Source of the DNA: Aestuariibaculum lutulentum
GTDB taxonomy: Bacteria > Bacteroidota > Bacteroidia > Flavobacteriales > Flavobacteriaceae
Assembly (NCBI RefSeq): GCF_032926325.1
Contig: NZ_CP136709.1
Span: forward strand, 1,153,501 to 1,217,500
Direction of reading: 5' to 3'
Length of the DNA stretch: 64,000 nucleotides
The position numbers and the translations under genes were made by a program. Below are positions 41,997 through 50,207 of the stretch, one piece after another (positions within the stretch are counted from its first letter, which is position 1; each line of letters opens with the position of its first letter). The notes under the pieces were generated by a model. The model was not told the DNA's origin, did not search any database, and worked only from the letters and a program-made list of their open reading frames with translations.

Positions 41997-42437
41997 TTTA
42001 CCTGCTTCAATAATGGTAAACCCGGTTCGCTTATAATCGACCTTTTTCCCATTGGCACAAAACTGATATCTGCCTTTAGATTTTTGCTCTGAGGCAGATA
42101 TTAAAACAACCTCTTCTACCGAGCAATTATAATCTTTAGCCACTTTAGCTTTTACATCATCAATAGTCGCTCTGCCCTTTTTTAACTGCGATTGAATTTT
42201 ATTGTTTAGTTTAGGTTCTTCAAAACCTTCACCCAATTTACATGCATCATCTTTTACAGATATAGCTTCAGAAATATCCTTTTTGGGAGCATCCTTAGGC
42301 ATGGCATCAATATATTCCCAGGTGTAATCAGCTTTTAACAGAACTTTTCGACCATCTTCGGTTTTAACAATATAATTATTTTGAGCAAACGATACAGATG
42401 TGATAAAAAGTAATAAAAGGAAAACTATTGATTTCAT
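41988..42437 (-). CDS. DUF3157-like secreted protein
   Basis: With the start at the ATG ending at 42437 (MKSIVFLLLLFITSVSFAQ) the protein is 149 residues with a clean signal peptide. The frame extends 9 residues upstream, but a -7 box at 42462-42469 covers that upstream ATG, so I prefer the shorter form. The mature part begins NNYIVKTEDGRKVLLKADYTWEYID, typical of small Bacteroidota periplasmic proteins annotated DUF3157. It has three Cys (CKL, NCS, FCANG). No enzymatic motif and no PUL-related clue beyond position. Confidence 0.72.
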   Translation of the reverse strand: MKSIVFLLLLFITSVSFAQNNYIVKTEDGRKVLLKADYTWEYIDAMPKDAPKKDISEAISVKDDACKLGEGFEEPKLNNKIQSQLKKGRATIDDVKAKVAKDYNCSVEEVVLISASEQKSKGRYQFCANGKKVDYKRTGFTIIEAGKLF

Positions 42438-42461
42438 AGAATATTTATAATTGGATGTACT

Positions 42462-42469
42462 CAAAAGTA
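42462..42469 (-). promoter_or_regulatory. -7 box of the DUF3157-like gene
   Basis: Minus-strand TACTTTTG matches TAnnTTTG, with the start codon about 24 bases downstream. It overlaps the more distal in-frame ATG and so helps decide the start. Confidence 0.5.
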
Positions 42470-42476
42470 CAAATTA

Positions 42477-44273
42477 TTAGTTTAATTGCTTAGAAGACAA
42501 CCAAGCCTTTCTGGCCGTTTTTTGTTTGGCATTCAACTTTAGATTGTTAGCTTCAAACGGGCTTAAGCTATATGCTCTGTTTGGTAGTAAAGTCACTTTT
42601 GTTCTCTTCGGCACACCAAACCGTTCAAACTCAATTTTTATAACATCATATGGTTTTAAACTAGCTATTAAAACATTAAAGTTATTTGAAGTTGTGAAAT
42701 CTATTCCGTCTACCTTTAAAATTCTGTCACCTTCTTCCAGTCCGGCGTTATATGCTGCTGTTCCGATAATGGTGTTTTTGGAAATAAAACCTTCGTCGTT
42801 TACTGAAACTCCAAAATCGGGTTTATCTAAATCCTGAGTTAAAGTCACACCTACAGAACTTAATAAAGCCTTCATTTCAGGCATATCACTTTTGTAGATA
42901 TAATTCTTAAAAAAGTGAGAGCCAAAAGCTTCTCCGGCATATTCATTTAACGTATTATGCAAATCTTCAACCGTATATGGCTTTTCATTTTTTCCATATT
43001 TGTTCCAAACCAGTTTCATAAGATCATCGAGATTTAATCCGTTTTGACGCAACGACAAGTCTAAAGCCAGGCCAAGCATATTTCCGTATGAATAATAAGA
43101 AATGAATGTATTGTCTCTATTCACCGGATCTACTGAACGAGCCGCATCAACAAACGGCGCCTGATAACTCATTTCAATAGGATTGAAAAATTGTCTCGCC
43201 GGAGAATTCCATACATAATTAAATGTTCCGGTAATGCTATTGACATATTGCTCTTCACTGATTAAACCTGCTCTACATAAGGTTAAAGTAGTGTAATAAC
43301 TGGTAAAGCCTTCGGCAAACCAAAGTTCTCCACTCATATTAGCCTCTTCAAAATCGAACGGCTCCAAGGTATCAGGACGAATACGCTCTACGTTCCAGCA
43401 ATGAAAAAACTCGTGAGCGACTGTTCCTAAATTCGCATCCATTCCGCCATCGGCCAAACTACGTGTGTTGGTAACAATGGTTGAATTTCTATGCTCCATA
43501 CCATCGCCTGAAGCGTTAGAAATATAACACACCAAAAAAGTATACTCACCATAATCGAACTTTGGCAATTCGCCATACACCTGTTCTTCCTCTAGAACAA
43601 TTTTCTTAACGCGGTTAAAATAATCATCTAATTCCGCTTCAGTGCCGTTATGATGCAATACGAAGTTTATGGTTTGTCCGTTTACCTGAAAAGAACGTTC
43701 ACTAAAATTGCTTATCTCGGTTGGGCTATCCATAAAATACTGCAAGTTTTCGGCGTAGTAGGTATTGTCTTTTACATGCTTTAATTGTGTTGCAACTTTC
43801 CATTTCAAATCTTCACGCACATTAAAAGTGACTTCCATAGCTTTATCTTCTAAACTCGGCACATACAAAAAAGTTGCCGGCATATTTAAATGCGCATGGG
43901 TATCATCTATTTGAGAATAGGTGCCGCCACCTCGATTAGCGAATAAAATATAATGCACTTTTATGGTCCCGTCATGTCCGGAAACCTCCCAGGAATACGG
44001 ATCGGGTCTTGATGTTTTTAATACCTTTCCTTTACCATCGGTTACCTTAACGCCGTAAACATTCTTCATAAATTCATGCAAAGCATAACGACCTGGTGAG
44101 GTTCTACTCATTCTAAATTCTACAGTTTTTTCCGTTAAATCCGTAAAAACGGCGTCAACAACCGCTTCGTGATGTCCGGCATTTTCAAAGGAAATATTAT
44201 AGTTTGAGGCCACTTGTGCCTTGATTCTAAAACAACTTGAAACTAAAAGGAAAATGAAAAGAATTCTACGCAT
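42477..44273 (-). CDS. M61-family glycyl aminopeptidase-like peptidase with PDZ domain
   Basis: A 598-residue exported zinc peptidase. Signal peptide ~1-20 (FRIKAQ); an N-terminal beta domain (~25-230); a gluzincin catalytic domain with HEFFH (H287, E288, H291) and the third ligand in WFAEGFTSYY (E321); then a PDZ domain (~490-570: GFISKNTIIGTAAYNAGLEEGDRILKVDG is its core, split here as NAGLEEGDRILKV). Length matches M61 family members. It probably cleaves peptides in the periplasm. The gap to the DUF3157-like gene is 39 bp on the same strand, but that gene has its own promoter box. Confidence 0.93.
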   Translation of the reverse strand: MRRILFIFLLVSSCFRIKAQVASNYNISFENAGHHEAVVDAVFTDLTEKTVEFRMSRTSPGRYALHEFMKNVYGVKVTDGKGKVLKTSRPDPYSWEVSGHDGTIKVHYILFANRGGGTYSQIDDTHAHLNMPATFLYVPSLEDKAMEVTFNVREDLKWKVATQLKHVKDNTYYAENLQYFMDSPTEISNFSERSFQVNGQTINFVLHHNGTEAELDDYFNRVKKIVLEEEQVYGELPKFDYGEYTFLVCYISNASGDGMEHRNSTIVTNTRSLADGGMDANLGTVAHEFFHCWNVERIRPDTLEPFDFEEANMSGELWFAEGFTSYYTTLTLCRAGLISEEQYVNSITGTFNYVWNSPARQFFNPIEMSYQAPFVDAARSVDPVNRDNTFISYYSYGNMLGLALDLSLRQNGLNLDDLMKLVWNKYGKNEKPYTVEDLHNTLNEYAGEAFGSHFFKNYIYKSDMPEMKALLSSVGVTLTQDLDKPDFGVSVNDEGFISKNTIIGTAAYNAGLEEGDRILKVDGIDFTTSNNFNVLIASLKPYDVIKIEFERFGVPKRTKVTLLPNRAYSLSPFEANNLKLNAKQKTARKAWLSSKQLN

Positions 44274-44544
44274 TACAACATTTTAAACGACTAAGATAAC
44301 ATTTTTGAATCATCGATAGTTTTAATGAAAATTGAAAATAAAAGTTATCCTTGTAACAAATCACAGATTTCACCTACATATATAATGAAAATTAAAATTT
44401 ATAGACTCCTATTAACCTAATTAAGAACACATTAATTTTAGATATAGGAATTTCATGAAATCTATGTTGATTTTACTTTCGAATTAGTCATATAAAACCA
44501 CAAAAAGGTTTTATATTGAATCATAAAATTTAAACCTTTTAATT
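44274..44544. promoter_or_regulatory. Divergent spacer upstream of M61 peptidase and nfeD-flotillin
   Basis: A 271-bp AT-rich region. It holds a 10-bp inverted repeat at 44490-44516 (ATATAAAACC, 7-nt loop, GGTTTTATAT) 28 bp before the nfeD ATG, and a near -7 match TACTTTCG at 44474-44481. No small gene was found. Confidence 0.4.
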
Positions 44545-45123
44545 ATGACCGAGTGGTTTTATAGCTTAGAACTCTTTCCTCAGATTTACTGGGGTATTGC
44601 TCTGGTAGCTTCACTAATTTTTATAATTATGATGATTCTAACCTTTGTGGGAGGTGATTCTGATGGATTAGAACTTGAAACAGATGCCGAAATTGAAACC
44701 GACACGGGAATCGGTTTTCAATTCATCACTTTTAAAAACCTGGTGGGATTCTTTACCATTTTTGGGTGGAGTGGTATTGCATGCATTGATGCAGGGGTAT
44801 CAAAACCGCTTACCATTGTTATTTCTCTAATTGCTGGTTTAGTAATGATGAGTATTATGGCGGCCATGTTTTATTATATGAAAAAACTAAATCATAGTGG
44901 TACACTTGACTTTAAAAATGCTATAGGTGCTGTTGGTGAAGTTTATTTAACTATCGGTGCTAACCGCTCGTCTATTGGTAAAGCTCATGTTCGTATTCAA
45001 GGCGCTTTGCGTGAACTTGAAGCCTTAACCGATGCACAGACTACCTTAAAATCGGGAACCGTAATAAAAGTAAAAGACGTTACCGATAACGGAATTTTAA
45101 TTGTAGAACAACTTAATAACTAA
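44545..45123 (+). CDS. NfeD-like membrane protein (flotillin partner)
   Basis: A 192-residue membrane protein with three hydrophobic helices (~15-35, 65-80, 88-110). A C-terminal soluble domain (~120-190: GAVGEVYLTIGANRSSIGKAHVRIQGALRELEALT is the core, with VKVKDV-like end) has the OB fold of NfeD/YuaF proteins. It begins 4 bp before the flotillin gene. In Bacillus YuaF and in E. coli YqiJ the same partner precedes a flotillin, so it likely helps assemble membrane microdomain scaffolds. Substrate or client proteins are unknown. Confidence 0.85.
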   Translation: MTEWFYSLELFPQIYWGIALVASLIFIIMMILTFVGGDSDGLELETDAEIETDTGIGFQFITFKNLVGFFTIFGWSGIACIDAGVSKPLTIVISLIAGLVMMSIMAAMFYYMKKLNHSGTLDFKNAIGAVGEVYLTIGANRSSIGKAHVRIQGALRELEALTDAQTTLKSGTVIKVKDVTDNGILIVEQLNN

Positions 45124-45127
45124 TTTA

Positions 45128-46765
45128 ATGCTAACACTTATTACTCAGGACGCCTTTAGTTTTGGGCTTCCTATGGCTGTTATTGCGGCCATCATGTTCA
45201 TTTTTGTATTTTTTATTGTACTTATTCGCCGTTATAAACGCTGTCCTTCCGATCGCATTTTAGTGGTTTATGGTAAAGTAGCTGGCGGACAATCGGCTAA
45301 ATGTATTCACGGGGGTGCTGCCTTTATTTTTCCGGTTATTCAGGATTATGAATTTCTGGATTTAACACCTATTTCTATTGAAGTAAATCTGGTTAACGCC
45401 CTGTCAAAACAAAACATCCGTGTTAATGTACCATCGCGTTTTACTATTGGTGTGTCTACCGAACCTGGTATTATGCAAAATGCTGCCGAGCGTTTATTAG
45501 GTCTATCAATGAGTGATGTTCAGGAGTTAGCAAAAGAAATTATTTTCGGTCAGTTGCGTTTAGTAGTTGCTTCTATGGACATTGAGGAAATCAATTCCGA
45601 CAGAGATAAATTCTTAACCAATATTTCACAAAGTGTTGAATCGGAGCTTAAAAAAGTAGGTTTAAAACTGATTAACGTTAACATTACAGATATTGTTGAT
45701 GAGTCTGGTTACATCGAAGCTTTAGGTAAAGAAGCTGCTGCACACGCTATAAACGCGGCTCGTAAATCGGTTGCCGAGAAAAACAGAGATGGATCTATTG
45801 GTGAAGCCGATGCCGTTCAGGATGAAAGAACTAAAGTTGCCGAATTGAACGCCAAAGCAAAAATTGGTGAGGCCAACGCGATGCAAAATGAAAGAACTCA
45901 GGTAGCAGCAGCTAACGCACAAGCTATGATTGGTGAAGCTAATGCCAATCAAACCGAAAGGGTGCAGACTGCCAGCGCCATAGCAAAAGCTAAAATTGGT
46001 GAGGCCGAGGCTTTAAAAGAAGAGCGTATTAAAATATCGGAAGCCAATGCACGTGCCATCGACGGAGAAAACGTTGCTAAAATTTCGATTGCTGAATCTG
46101 ATGCTTTAAGACGTGAAAAAGAAGCTGAAGCTGAAAAACGAGCGATTGCCTCTGAAAAAGTTCAGGCTGCAAGAGCATTAGAAGAAGCCTATGCTGCAGA
46201 GCAACTTGCCGAGGTTGCCAGAGCCGAACGTGAGCGTTCATCACAAATGGCCGATATTATCGTTCCAGCCGAAATTGATAAAAAGAAAGTAGAAATTGAT
46301 GCTGAAGCTGAAGCTGAAAATATTAGAAGACGTGCAAAAGGGGAAGCCGATGCGATTTTATTTAAAGCACAAGCCGAAGCACAAGGTATTTACGAAGTCT
46401 TAACCAAACAAGCAGCCGGTCTTGATGAAATTGTAAAGGCTGCCGGAAACAATTCCAGAGATGCTGTGTTATTATTGATTGCCGACAAACTTCCTGAGTT
46501 GGTTAAATTACAATCTGAAGCTATTAAAAATATCAAGATTGATAAAGTTACCGTTTGGGATAATGGCAGTACTAAAGATGGCAAATCATCTACTGCAAAT
46601 TTCCTTTCTGGCATGTATAAATCGGTGCCTCCATTACAAGACATGTTTAATATGGCCGGTATGCAATTACCGGAATATTTAAAAGGAAAAGATGTTGAAG
46701 TTAAATCGGAATCAACGATAACAGATAGTACTGATATCGAGGAATCTCCAACAGATAAAGAGTAA
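45128..46765 (+). CDS. Flotillin/YqiK-like SPFH protein
   Basis: A 545-residue membrane scaffold. One N-terminal membrane anchor (~15-34), an SPFH/PHB domain (~40-215: YGKVAGGQSAKCIHGGAAFIFPV; ESELKKVGLKLINVNI), then a long Ala/Glu-rich flotillin coiled coil. Within the coil are four tandem 22-residue repeats (residues 224-311) each beginning IGEA. The C-terminal part includes AGLDEIVKAAGNNSRDAVLLLIADKLPEL, the flotillin oligomerisation region, and an acidic Ser/Thr-rich tail. It is cotranscribed with the NfeD-like gene and ends at a bidirectional terminator. Confidence 0.93.
   Translation: MLTLITQDAFSFGLPMAVIAAIMFIFVFFIVLIRRYKRCPSDRILVVYGKVAGGQSAKCIHGGAAFIFPVIQDYEFLDLTPISIEVNLVNALSKQNIRVNVPSRFTIGVSTEPGIMQNAAERLLGLSMSDVQELAKEIIFGQLRLVVASMDIEEINSDRDKFLTNISQSVESELKKVGLKLINVNITDIVDESGYIEALGKEAAAHAINAARKSVAEKNRDGSIGEADAVQDERTKVAELNAKAKIGEANAMQNERTQVAAANAQAMIGEANANQTERVQTASAIAKAKIGEAEALKEERIKISEANARAIDGENVAKISIAESDALRREKEAEAEKRAIASEKVQAARALEEAYAAEQLAEVARAERERSSQMADIIVPAEIDKKKVEIDAEAEAENIRRRAKGEADAILFKAQAEAQGIYEVLTKQAAGLDEIVKAAGNNSRDAVLLLIADKLPELVKLQSEAIKNIKIDKVTVWDNGSTKDGKSSTANFLSGMYKSVPPLQDMFNMAGMQLPEYLKGKDVEVKSESTITDSTDIEESPTDKE
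45797..46060 (+). repeat. Four tandem 66-bp (22-residue) repeats inside flotillin
   Basis: Units at 45797, 45863, 45929 and 45995 encode IGEADAVQDERTKVAELN.., IGEANAMQNERTQVAAAN.., IGEANANQTERVQTASAI.. and IGEAEALKEERIKISEAN... Protein conservation exceeds DNA identity, so the duplication is old. Confidence 0.85.
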
Positions 46766-46781
46766 TAATACTCACTTTCAT

Positions 46782-46813
46782 AAAAGCCTCATTATTAAAT
46801 TAATGAGGCTTTT
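46782..46813. terminator. Bidirectional terminator between flotillin and MocR-type gene
   Basis: A perfect 13-bp stem (AAAAGCCTCATTA with TAATGAGGCTTTT) with a 6-nt loop and T tail. Its right edge touches the stop codon of the convergent regulator gene (46813-46815). Confidence 0.85.
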
Positions 46814-48318
46814 TATTTTAATACCACTTGACTGTATGCTCTATAAAGTTTCTCTACTACCACCTCAATCTCCTCTTCTGTTAACTGTCCAAATCCCAAA
46901 CGAATAGCACAGGTATTTTTATCCTGATATAAAATGGTTTTTGGAATGAACAAATCATGCTTTTCAGATGCTTCAGCAAGCTTTACTAAAGAAATTTTTG
47001 GTTCAAATTGCAACCACAATGCCAAACCTCCTGAAGGAATTTCAAAACTGACTTTGTCTCCAAAATGATTTTTTAATAACTCGCATAAAACATCACGCCG
47101 TTGCTTGTAAACAATAATATTCTTTTTTATAAGCCGAGAAATTTCGCCTTCATTAATTAATCCTGCCAACATTTGTTCCTGAATTAAATCACCTTGTTTA
47201 TCGAGTAATTGCAAATAGTTTTTGGCTTCTGAAATTAAATTATCTGGCGCCACTACAAACCCTGTTTGAAAACTTGGAAATAGAGATTGCCCCAACTTAC
47301 CAAGATAGATAACCATACCATTAGCATCGGCACTCGCCATGGGTAGCATGGCCGAGCCTTCGTATTGAAAATCGTAATCGTAATCATCTTCAATAATCGC
47401 AAAACCATATTGTTTAGCCAATTCCAATAATTTTAAGCGTCGCTCCGCACTAAGCGTCCTTGTAGTTGGATAATCACGTTGAGCACAAACATAAACACAC
47501 CGAATAGTCCCTTTTACAAAATGCGTTTTAATATAATCTACATCCAGTCCATCCTCATCAACAGGAATCGTTTTAATACTCGCGCCAACTTCCTGAAAAA
47601 TCATATTGGATTCGTAATTACTCAACTGCCCTACCAATACCACATCCTTAGGTTTTATAAGCAGCTGAGACACGATATATAGACTCATTTCGGTACTTCG
47701 GGTATTCACAATATTTCCCGGATTAATGTGAAATCCGCGTGTTGCGTTCAAATAATTACAGAGCTGATTTTCGAAAATGGAATGTATTTGCTCTCCTGCT
47801 CTATTCCATTTTGGTATTAACGTTTTTCGTTTCATGGCCGCACTATACCACTTTGAAAACTGATGAACTGGATGTAATCTTAAATCGGGTTTTCCATCGC
47901 TAATACTGTATTTGGCATTCGTAATTTGAATAGTAGGCGCTAAATGTAATGCCGTTTGAAAAGGAAAACCTGTAGTTTTTGAATACGTATATGCCTGATC
48001 GATTTGTTGTATTGGTGCGGTTATCTTAGCAGTATGCTGTTCCGGTACTAAAACAAAAGTACCTTTATTTGGTTGAATTTCTACCCAACCTTGTGAAGCC
48101 AACTCATCATAAATAGCAACAGCCGTATTTCTATGCACTTTTAACAACTGACTCAATACACGTGTTCCAGGTAATAGTGTGCCTTTTAATACATAGCCTC
48201 GTTGAATTAAATTAATAATCTGCTCGGCAACCTGCATATATATGGGCTTCGGTAATACTTTATCAAAAGTGATAAGTTTTTCAAAAAGACTTTCAACCGG
48301 ACTATTTACTGTTTTCAA
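46813..48318 (-). CDS. MocR-type (GntR/aminotransferase) regulator lacking the PLP lysine
   Basis: A 501-residue regulator. Residues ~18-90 form a GntR winged helix (PIYMQVAEQIINLIQRGYVLKG; LSQLLKVHRNTAVAIYDELASQGWVE). Residues ~130-495 have the fold-type I aminotransferase domain (IIEDDYDYDFQYEG; AIRLGFGQLTEEEIE). The segment that normally holds the PLP Schiff-base lysine, YxGTFSKTLFPSLRLGY in PdxR/GabR relatives, reads YLGKLGQSLFPSFQTGF here, so Lys is Gln344. The HQFPTG segment is also changed (AQRDYPTTRTLS). It is divergent from a TonB receptor-bioB operon and probably controls it through the palindrome at 48322-48339; the ligand is unknown. Confidence 0.88.
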   Translation of the reverse strand: MKTVNSPVESLFEKLITFDKVLPKPIYMQVAEQIINLIQRGYVLKGTLLPGTRVLSQLLKVHRNTAVAIYDELASQGWVEIQPNKGTFVLVPEQHTAKITAPIQQIDQAYTYSKTTGFPFQTALHLAPTIQITNAKYSISDGKPDLRLHPVHQFSKWYSAAMKRKTLIPKWNRAGEQIHSIFENQLCNYLNATRGFHINPGNIVNTRSTEMSLYIVSQLLIKPKDVVLVGQLSNYESNMIFQEVGASIKTIPVDEDGLDVDYIKTHFVKGTIRCVYVCAQRDYPTTRTLSAERRLKLLELAKQYGFAIIEDDYDYDFQYEGSAMLPMASADANGMVIYLGKLGQSLFPSFQTGFVVAPDNLISEAKNYLQLLDKQGDLIQEQMLAGLINEGEISRLIKKNIIVYKQRRDVLCELLKNHFGDKVSFEIPSGGLALWLQFEPKISLVKLAEASEKHDLFIPKTILYQDKNTCAIRLGFGQLTEEEIEVVVEKLYRAYSQVVLK

Positions 48319-48321
48319 ACT

Positions 48322-48339
48322 GGACTACTTTAATAGTCC
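48322..48339. promoter_or_regulatory. Candidate operator of the MocR-type regulator
   Basis: GGACTA CTTTAA TAGTCC is an inverted repeat with perfect 6-bp arms. It lies in the 65-bp divergent spacer, 4 bp from the regulator start and just upstream of the near -7 match GACTTTTG (48350-48357) for the TonB receptor, exactly where its -33 region would fall. Confidence 0.55.
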
Positions 48340-48383
48340 GCTAAGTTACGACTTTTGCACTGTTTTTAAATTTAAACTTAATC

Positions 48384-50201
48384 ATGAAAAACAAACTGAC
48401 TCTCATTTCATTTATAATGCTTTTTAGCTTATTCGCTAAAGCACAAAATGAACCTATTAAAATGGATTCGCTACAGGAAGTTACCATTACCTCAACACGT
48501 ATCGATTTACCTTTTAAAGAAAACTCAAGAACCATAAATATTATATCTTCTGAAGATATTAAAAATAGCGCGGCTACTAACGTGGCAGACTTACTTCAAC
48601 AAGTAGCTGGAATCGACATCAGAAAACGAGGAACGGGAGGTAGCCAAGCCGATTTATACATTCGCGGTGGTAGTTTCGACCAAACCCTTTTACTTATCGA
48701 CGGTATAAAAATGGACGATGCACAAACCGGACATCACACCATGAACGCCGCTTTACCAATTGAAGTTATTGAACGTATTGAAATTATAAAAGGACCGGCT
48801 GCCAGAGCTTTTGGTCAAAACGCTTTTGCCGGAGCGATAAACATTGTAACTAAAAACCAACTAAAAAATAGTGTTTCGGCTAATATAGAAACAGGCTCTT
48901 TCAATCAGTTAAACGGATCGGTTACTGTGGGATCTGACTTAGTAAACTCCTCACATATTGCACATATGGGGAAATTATCTTCTGACGGGTACAGAACCAA
49001 TTCAGATTACGATAATTCAAACTATTTCTTAAAAAGTGTATTCAATAAAAATGCGCTTCCAATAGAAATGCTTGCAACTTTCTTTGAAAGAAAATTTGGT
49101 GCAGAAAACTTCTATACCTCAAACGCAACATTTCACGAATACGAGGAAACTCAAAACAGTTTAATTGGCTTATCAACAGCATTTCAAACCAATAATCTAA
49201 AAATTAAACCGAGATTGTATTGGAAACGCAATCAGGATATGTTTTTGCTAAGACGTAATGAACCAAGTTTTTACAGAAATTTACACATTAGTAATAAAGT
49301 AGGTGCTGAAATTAATACGTCTTACACCTCAAATTTAGGGGTTACCGGATTGGGTGTTGATGTATCACAAATTTACATGACTAGTAACACCTTAGGGGAT
49401 CGTGACAGATTGATGGCTACAGCATTTTTAGAACATCGTTTTAAAGTTGATAATTTAGACATTACACCGGGTGTGGCTGTAACTTACTTTTCAGATTTTA
49501 AATTTCATGCGTTCCCTGGTGTTGATTTAGGATATAAAATTTCTGAAAACTTCAGAGCTTATGGAAATTTAGGATATACTTATCGTGTACCAACTTACAC
49601 CGATTTATATTATAGCGACCCTTCTTCTATTGGAAATGAAGATTTACAACCTGAAGAAGCACTTTCTGGTGAAATTGGAGGTAAATTTTTCTCTTCAAGA
49701 TTTAATGCCTCGTTTGCATTATTTTATAAAGACGCCGAAAACTTAATTGATTATGTAAAAGCTAATACAGACGATCCTTTTATGGCACAAAACATTAGAG
49801 ATTCTAAAACTAAAGGATTTGAAGTTAATACCTCTTACAATTTCACAGTTAACAACTTAAAGCAAAATTTATCGGTTGGATATACCTTTATGGAAGACAA
49901 AATTGAAGAAATCAACCTTGATTTCTCAAGATATTCCATCAATTCTCTTAAGCACCATTTTACATCACGATTAAGTACTCGCATTACAAAAAACATCAAC
50001 TTTAATGTGATTTATAAATACGCTGAACGTACCCAAGGATTAAGCTATAATGTATTAGATGCATCGGCGATTTTTAATTTCAACCAAGTTGAATTAAGCA
50101 TTACAGCAAACAATATTTTCGATGCCGATTACATCGAGACCGGTATTGTACCAATGCCTCCAAGTAATGTATTATTTGGTTTACGTTACAACTTTAAATA
50201 A
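48384..50201 (+). CDS. BtuB-like TonB-dependent receptor, candidate biotin-related transporter
   Basis: A 605-residue receptor with signal peptide ~1-20 (LFAKAQ). A TonB box (LQEVTITSTRI), a plug (VADLLQQVAGIDIRKRG; DLYIRGGSFDQTLLLIDGIKMDD; IEIIKGPAARAFGQNAFAGAINIVTK) and a barrel ending FGLRYNFK follow. It lacks the carboxypeptidase-like N-domain of the SusC group and has the small size of vitamin/siderophore receptors. Its stop is 6 bp before bioB, so the two are cotranscribed; biotin or a biotin precursor is the most natural ligand. That is inference from context. Confidence 0.9.
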   Translation: MKNKLTLISFIMLFSLFAKAQNEPIKMDSLQEVTITSTRIDLPFKENSRTINIISSEDIKNSAATNVADLLQQVAGIDIRKRGTGGSQADLYIRGGSFDQTLLLIDGIKMDDAQTGHHTMNAALPIEVIERIEIIKGPAARAFGQNAFAGAINIVTKNQLKNSVSANIETGSFNQLNGSVTVGSDLVNSSHIAHMGKLSSDGYRTNSDYDNSNYFLKSVFNKNALPIEMLATFFERKFGAENFYTSNATFHEYEETQNSLIGLSTAFQTNNLKIKPRLYWKRNQDMFLLRRNEPSFYRNLHISNKVGAEINTSYTSNLGVTGLGVDVSQIYMTSNTLGDRDRLMATAFLEHRFKVDNLDITPGVAVTYFSDFKFHAFPGVDLGYKISENFRAYGNLGYTYRVPTYTDLYYSDPSSIGNEDLQPEEALSGEIGGKFFSSRFNASFALFYKDAENLIDYVKANTDDPFMAQNIRDSKTKGFEVNTSYNFTVNNLKQNLSVGYTFMEDKIEEINLDFSRYSINSLKHHFTSRLSTRITKNINFNVIYKYAERTQGLSYNVLDASAIFNFNQVELSITANNIFDADYIETGIVPMPPSNVLFGLRYNFK

Positions 50202-50207
50202 ATAATT

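Noticed and set aside
45797..46060. CRISPR or DNA-level tandem array
   Set aside because: The 66-bp periodicity is coding and phase-locked to 22 residues, with no spacer structure.
48341..48535. A minus-strand frame spanning the receptor start
   Set aside because: It covers the divergent promoter and the receptor signal peptide in antisense and has no coding features.
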